Assembly (NCBI GenBank): GCA_014529385.2
Contig: CM043962.1
Span: forward strand, 129,022,074-129,086,073
Direction: 5' to 3'
DNA length: 64,000 nucleotides
Source of the DNA: Adiantum capillus-veneris
Lineage: Eukaryota; Streptophyta; Polypodiopsida; Polypodiales; Pteridaceae
Part shown: one piece after another, positions 1 to 64,000 of the stretch
Numbering within the stretch: position 1 is the first letter of the stretch
How the letters are laid out: each line of letters begins with the position of its first letter
Position numbers and translations under genes: made by a program
The notes under the pieces: model-generated
What the model was told of the DNA's origin: nothing
Databases searched by the model: none
Seen by the model: only the letters and a program-made list of their open reading frames with translations

Positions 1-901
1 CAATGTGGAAGATAACTTATTGCCATTTCATTGTGGCAAGACATTCATGGAAATGCTTGTGATGCACACTAGGCAATCTGTAGGAATCAATTGCAAATGA
101 ATGTAGGTATTGCCTACATCAAAGATGAGCATCGATGATGGGAAACCTTCCAACTAGTCACTCTATATTGGCCCTATCTCAAGGACTCTACTTATGGCAA
201 ATAATCCTTCGAGCCTCTAGCAATGTTGGCAATGCATTCAACTTCTTCGGCTCTTTAGGTGATGATATCATGAGCTTCCTATTGAGACTATAGCTCGTAG
301 CCCACCTACAATAGCTACTCGCTTGCCTTCCCAGATTAAGGAAACACTTTCTCCAACACCCTCAACTTCCACATAGCTTGCATGTGTCTTTTCAAACTTA
401 AAAGGTCCTTTGGCAAACCCAATGACATTTACCAACACATGATGGTGCTTGGAAGACAACACTTGTGTCTCCTCTGTTTCTCATTAAGGCTTGACACCCA
501 AAAGCATTACCCCTTCTCTGTACACCACAACCTCGGATGCCACATTCAATAGCCAAAAGATACATGAGAGATAAGGTAAATAGAGAAGCAGACCACAAGG
601 ACCGATACTTCACACGTGTTGGTCTTCATACAATGAAAGGAACCTCTACCTTTATAGCTTTAGGTGAGGCTCTAAGCTGATGCAAAGTACCACCACTCTT
701 TTCAAGGGTGATGTGAATAGTCTTATATCCACACTCTTCAGAGATGATTCACACACAGAACCACACTCATGCTCACATATTCCAACAAGGATGCTTTAGG
801 TTGCATAATAGGTAGATGCCATTTCTTCTTTCCATGAATGAACAAGATGATAACTCACGTGATGGCTTGAATGCATGCACTGATGCGTGTGCGTGCACGT
901 G

Positions 902-964
<63 letters not shown>

Positions 965-1429
965 TCTCCTTAATAATAGAAATTCTAACAATAAATGAGA
1001 GATAAGCATCTCTATGATGATGCCACACAAGAGGGGGAAAATTTAGCAATAAATTTGTCTCTTCATAGAATATTATTTTGGGGCTAATGAGTGAGTCACA
1101 TTGTTAAAGTGAGTTGAAAGAATATTTTTTAAATACATCTTTCCTTCAACCACTTGTGAGACTTTCGCTAATGGAATAACACCTTCGTTCATTAAAATAA
1201 TTATTGTCTGCCGGAAATGAGAAATCCCAATTTACAGATGTGACTCGAGTGGCCGTGATTGCTTCTAAAAATGAGTAGGGCAAAACCATCAATGTATGGG
1301 ATTTTAGAGGAGTTGGGAGAAGCAACAAAGTTAAAATAACAGCAGGTGGGTGAAAATGCATCTCAAGGAGAGAGGGAAGTTCGTAGTTGTATGTGTGTAA
1401 GCGCGCGCGTGCGCGTGCACCCACTAAGC
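1..1429. other. 5' flank of the CHD3 gene, no confident gene
   Basis: No recognised coding gene. A 64-codon minus-strand frame at 268-462 looks more protein-like than its surroundings but matches no family I know. A long (GA)n tract lies at 904-961 and a CG/TG alternating stretch near 1400-1422. The region could contain the promoter of the CHD3 gene, whose candidate start codon is at 1703, but no TATA box could be assigned with confidence. Confidence 0.35.
904..961. repeat. (GA)n microsatellite upstream of the CHD3 gene
   Basis: About 58 bp of uninterrupted GA dinucleotide, roughly 740 bp upstream of the candidate CHD3 start codon. Unlike most other GA tracts in this window, it has no recognisable LINE next to it. 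GA tracts in plant promoters can be bound by BPC/GAGA-binding proteins; a regulatory role here is only a possibility. Confidence 0.95.
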
Positions 1430-1702
1430 GGGAAGCAGAGAGGTTTTTGATCTTACTGTTGGGCGAATTCCTTTAATTCTACTGGCCTCTCTGGCTTCAG
1501 TCTTTTCTTCTTCGCCCGGATCAAGAAGGAGCTGTAAAAAATGCGCAGAAACCTCAATTAGGTATTTGCCCAAGCGAAAGCAAGAGCATTCTGAGGAGCT
1601 CGCACAGATTCTAATCGAGTTCTGCAAGACAATCGACGAGCCTTAGACGTGGATCAGGCGTGAGGGTTCAACCCTTTGCAACCGGCATCCCTGCCATATT
1701 TC

Positions 1703-60477
<58,775 letters not shown>

Positions 60478-61405
60478 GTATGGCACTTATCTTGCACCGG
60501 TTATATGCTATGCCTGAAAGAGTTTGATTTCTTGGGCATGACCTGTGTTTTTGGGTAGTTGATTGCAGCGCATCTCCTTTTTCTTTCAAAATCATGCTTT
60601 TACCTATTTAATGAGCTGACTGATGGTTTAAAATTGGGCAAGCCAGTATAGAGCTAAGCATGTTATTGAGTAGGCTGAGTGTACTATGTGGTAGCAGATT
60701 TTCTGCCAGTCCGAGCTGAATAGTGAAATGACACTCTGAATTGAGTCTTTTATGAAAAGGCAAAAACCAATCACCTGGATTCCCGAAGTGCTGATAGATT
60801 GGTTTTCTGTCCCTGATCGTTAGCTGCCTGACTGAGCAAAAGCATGAGGGTCCTCCAAGCATTATATTGTCTTGTACTAGCTTGATATAGGATCAAGTTA
60901 AGGGGAGAGGATGACAAAGCAGTCTTAAGTCACACAGAAGTATAGAAGCCTGGGGCCCCATATCGAGCTAGTAGTGGGGGTCTGAAAGACTCAAACTATT
61001 ACGTCCTTACCGGGAATAGCCTCATTCTGCTGATGAATGACCTAGGGCATATCCAGCTCAACCTCATAGAAGCAAAATTGAGCAACTCGAGGTGTTAATG
61101 TGAAAGAAAGCAAATTGAATTTTTCCTTTGAAACATATGAGGAAAAAACTGGGCGTTTTCAAGGAACAAGGAATTTCAAATCCAAGCAAATGAAGATTTG
61201 AGAGTAGCACGGTGAGGCCAAAATTCATATGGACTTTCACGTGAGGGTTTATGTTGAGAAGCTTGGGGGCTTCCCTTTAAAGTTGAAGTGAAAATTATTG
61301 CTGCAAGTTGCCGGAATTGAAGTCCCATGTGGAGGAAAAACCATATCTGAAGCTAAGACTGGACAGTTAATACAACCCTAGAGTAAGCCATGCTAAGTAT
61401 ACGTA
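60478..61405 (+). other. Start of CHD3 intron 22, mostly unrecognised
   Basis: Donor GTATGG at 60478. No exon of the CHD3 C-terminus (DUF1086-like) was found from here to the window end, so the intron is at least 3.5 kb. No coding signal in 60478-61405. Confidence 0.6.
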
Positions 61406-62084
61406 TGTCACAAAGTGATGACGTGGCGTGCCCAACCAGAAAGGAATGGCCGAGAGGACAAGAGAGAGTGAACCCCGAAGATGGCCGAGAGGGCCTAAGG
61501 GGTTAAAACCCCTTACAACTTAAAGAACTTAAAGAGCACCAGCCAAGAGGCCTAAATCCAATATATCAAAGCTTGAACTCTGGCTGATTTTTTCATAAAT
61601 TGCACTAACATGCTGACGTGGCAGGCTGTACGGAATTCTGCGTTTTGTGCTGCAAGTGATGACGTGGGTAGACTGTACGGATTTCCACTTTTTGCGCTGC
61701 TGGCTGTTGGACAGTTTTACTCAAGCTTTGGGGAGCAGGTGCTTTTGGGTGCAATGCTTTTTGACCAAATGCTTTTGGGGCTCTGCTTTTGGGCATCCCT
61801 TCTACTGTTTATAAGTGCCCTTTGGGCCGCTATTCCGCAGAGCATCTGGATGCAGAGTCTCAGAGGGAGTTGGACTCTTGGAAATTGTACTTTGCAAAGC
61901 ATAATAATAAAGAAACACGGAAAGGGGCGTAGGCCTTTGGGGCGAGTGCGTCTTGGCTTGGAACTCCGCTGTGCCGTGCCAACTCTCCTTCTCTCTCTTT
62001 CTCTCTCATCAAGTTCAGTGATTTTGCAGTTTCTGTTCGTGTGTTGCGATCGATTTCTCGCTTGTAGTGTCCAAGCCTGTAATA
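61406..62084 (+). mobile_element. LTR in intron 22 followed by a PBS
   Basis: Begins TGTCACAAAGTGATGACGTG and ends near AAGCCTGTAATA, with AATAAAGAAACACGGAAAGG at about 61907 and a TCTC-rich stretch near 61988-62010. It is a diverged relative of the F-family LTRs. TGGTATCAGGGC at 62086-62097 is the PBS (one mismatch to TGGTATCAGAGC), so this is a 5' LTR. Confidence 0.7.
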
Positions 62085-62146
62085 GTGGTATCAGGGCATA
62101 GAATGATTCTTCTTCTACGGAGGATCCGATCCTTTTTGCAACAGAC

Positions 62147-62650
62147 ATGGGTTCTCGCGGAGAATCTAACAGAAACGACACCCCTATGCGGGGAGATAAA
62201 GAAAAGCTGAGTTCAAGATTGAGGATTGAAGAAATCAACAGAGATTCAGGCGATTTTTCGGCAGGGATTTTGGAGTACAAACGTCAATTGCAGGTTGACA
62301 CGTGTGTAAAAACATTGATCAAGTAAGATGTGAAGCATCTCAAGAATTACTAGATTGAGGAGATTCACTTGAGATGGCGAGAGGCCGTCGATTCTCTTCT
62401 CAAAGCAGGAAGGAAGCTGAAAGTAAAGTTGAGCGTAGAAAGCAGAAACTATACTCGTAGAAAGAGTTTGACAAAGCTCTTGAAAAGAAGATGGACTAGT
62501 TACCAAAAGGCTTAAGCACTCTCGGAAGAAGAAGAAATCGGTGGAAATTATTTGGGCCGGAAGTGGACTTTTGAGGTGGTAAGCAGATCCATGAAGCGTG
62601 TTTGTTTCGAGGATGACTGTGCGCTCCTTGCCGCACTGTCGAAGCAAGGG
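62147..62650 (+). pseudogene. Gag remnant after the LTR in intron 22
   Basis: MGSRGESNRNDTPMRGDKEK opens at 62147 and stays open to a TAA near 62323; further in-frame stops follow. Later readable pieces include HLRWREAVDSLLKAGRKLK and RKWTFEVVSRSMKRVCFEDD. Position after a PBS suggests gag, but no capsid or zinc-knuckle motif is visible. It ends where another LTR begins at 62667. Confidence 0.4.
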
Positions 62651-62666
62651 ACTTGCCGATACACCG

Positions 62667-63200
62667 TGTGCGAGCCACAAATGGCTCCAAGCACACAACA
62701 AGCCTAAACTAGCAAGCTCAAGAGAGCAAAGGGTGTGTCACTCACCGCTCTACGCTCGCCTTCGTGGTGGATTCCTCGCCGCGATGAAGAAGAAGCTGCA
62801 GTTGTGCCGCGTTCAACCGCTTCGCCGCCGTCGTGCCTTCGTAATGCTCGATCGCACACACACTCTCTCTCTCTCTCACACATACACACACACACACAAG
62901 GAGGTGAAGAAGAAGAAGATGGAGATGGAGATGGAGCAAGAGCACTCTTCTATTGCACAAATGAGAGAATGAGTGAATTTTAGGTTTAGTTGGCTTTTAT
63001 ATGAGCTCACCCCATTCACACTTGGGCGCCCATGCTTAGCCAACTAATCCCTTGAATGTCCCAGTTAGAGTGCGCCTCTCATCGGCGATCACTCTTACCC
63101 TTTTCCTATTGGTCCGACAAGCCCGGTACCTGACTCTACCAAATACATAATACACGTCCGTCGTAGGTGATGGGGTGTCCGTGAGCCGTGAGGGTTAACA
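62667..63200 (-). mobile_element. Minus-strand 3' LTR in intron 22
   Basis: 534 bp. On the minus strand it begins TGTTAACCCTCACGGC and ends GGCTCGCACA. The polypurine tract AGGAAGGGGGGCA (plus-strand 63201-63213) abuts its start, so the element's internal region lies to the right, toward the window end. It contains CT/CA repeats at about 62862-62899. Confidence 0.65.
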
Positions 63201-63213
63201 TGCCCCCCTTCCT

Positions 63214-64000
63214 GATGTAGATTCCGTCCTCGGAAGCTATTGAGTTGAAGCTCGTTCGTCGAGGTGGAAGAGCATTTGAGATGAATGTCCTTAGGGGTCT
63301 TCAGTCATTGCAAAATCAAACAACATTGGCACAGTAATTGCATTTTCATAAGTGATTAAAAAGCATATGCAGTTTTAGGTAGACAAATTGATTGGTAAAA
63401 GAATTTCAAACAATTTGTCAGCAATGAACATTAAATTGCAATGTAATCAAATGCATAAACAGATGTAAAGGTAAAAAATTAAACAAGTCTGGGGTCGCTA
63501 ATTTGACGGTCGAAAGGCACTCGAGATCGAATATTAATACCATGGGTAAGCTTCTTAATTTTCTCTGGTCAATTAAGTTGTTTAATCGCGAGAGCCAAGT
63601 ATTTCATGTTCGAGGGCTGACTAGAGGCTATACTTAGAGGACCTTGTAGTTAAGCTACGATAAGAGGAATTTCTCATGAAATCATCGCCTGACTGATTAC
63701 TTTTTCTTTGACCCCCCAAAGTGTTTTCACAGTGATTCAATTGGATGTGTGCGCTTATTTTGTATGCCTTGGGTTTTTTGCTTTTCAAGGAAAAGCGCCC
63801 ATACTGGGAACCTCTAGGGCTCTAGTACCATAGGCAATACATGTGAGTGAAGTACCAAATAAAGCTGAGATTTCTCTTTCAGCTTAAGATTTTACAGTGT
63901 GGCACTTTGATTTTTTGTTTGTTCATTTTCAGCATTTTAGTTTTGTAACTTTGGGGGGTCATATAACACTGATACACCTCCTCAGGCTCATCACACTAGT
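63214..64000 (-). other. Internal region of the minus-strand LTR element, no domain seen
   Basis: About 790 bp without a recognisable coding domain; probably the non-coding part next to the polypurine tract of the element whose 3' LTR is at 62667-63200. The rest is outside the window. Confidence 0.35.

Noticed and set aside
268-462. Minus-strand 64-codon frame as a host gene exon
   Set aside because: Composition is protein-like, but no splice context, homology or neighbouring exon could be identified; left as unknown.
62598-62983. Plus-strand frames of 82-124 codons near the window end
   Set aside because: They cross the boundary of a gag remnant and a minus-strand LTR and include CT/CA repeats; not credible genes.

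Overview
The window is nuclear DNA of a land plant. It carries most of one host gene, a PICKLE-type CHD3 chromatin remodeller on the + strand. Its introns have been inflated by layers of retrotransposons. Very long introns, chromodomain Ty3/gypsy elements, many LINEs and unusually long (GA)n tracts would suit a large-genome non-seed plant such as a fern. That is inference only; no species-specific marker was recognised.

Host gene: 22 exons were placed by reading frame, GT-AG boundaries and similarity to the CHD3/PKL family. Candidate exon 1 (start codon 1703) is separated by a 15.3 kb intron from exons 2-16 (17016-20859). A 38.1 kb intron then separates those from exons 17-22 (58937-60477). 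The concatenated exons give about 950 codons with no internal stop: acidic/basic N-terminus, PHD finger, two chromodomains, SNF2 ATPase, helicase C-terminal domain and DUF1087-like tail. The C-terminal DUF1086-like part lies beyond the window.

Intron 1 (1739-17015) holds LTR fragments, a decayed chromodomain gypsy element ('gypsy B', 3896-8680), an LTR with TATA box and primer-binding site (9517-9916), two minus-strand LINEs (I and J) and a minus-strand LTR (about 16322-16771). Intron 16 (20860-58936) is almost wholly mobile DNA: a train of minus-strand LINEs (K, L, M, N, O, P), mostly separated by (GA)n tracts. LTR elements have inserted into these LINEs. Element E (25278-32012, TSD TATTT) sits in LINE-L, two solo LTRs sit in LINE-M, and gypsy A (38022-51881, TSD ATACT) sits in LINE-N. 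Gypsy A contains element F (45466-51466, TSD GGACA). The 5' LTR of F contains a hAT-like element (about 49031-50948), which contains a further solo LTR (50076-50744). Intron 22 begins after 60477 and holds two more LTR elements that run to the window end.

Most notable observations: (i) the very long intron interrupts the helicase coding sequence, and its 3' splice site lies 24 nt after a 127-bp (GA)n tract; (ii) LINEs of two families are repeatedly bounded by (GA)n, suggesting microsatellite-targeted insertion or microsatellite tails; (iii) elements E and F have good LTRs and TSDs, gag and protease but no reverse transcriptase or integrase, and E carries an extra unrecognised ORF; (iv) insertions are nested to a depth of about five.
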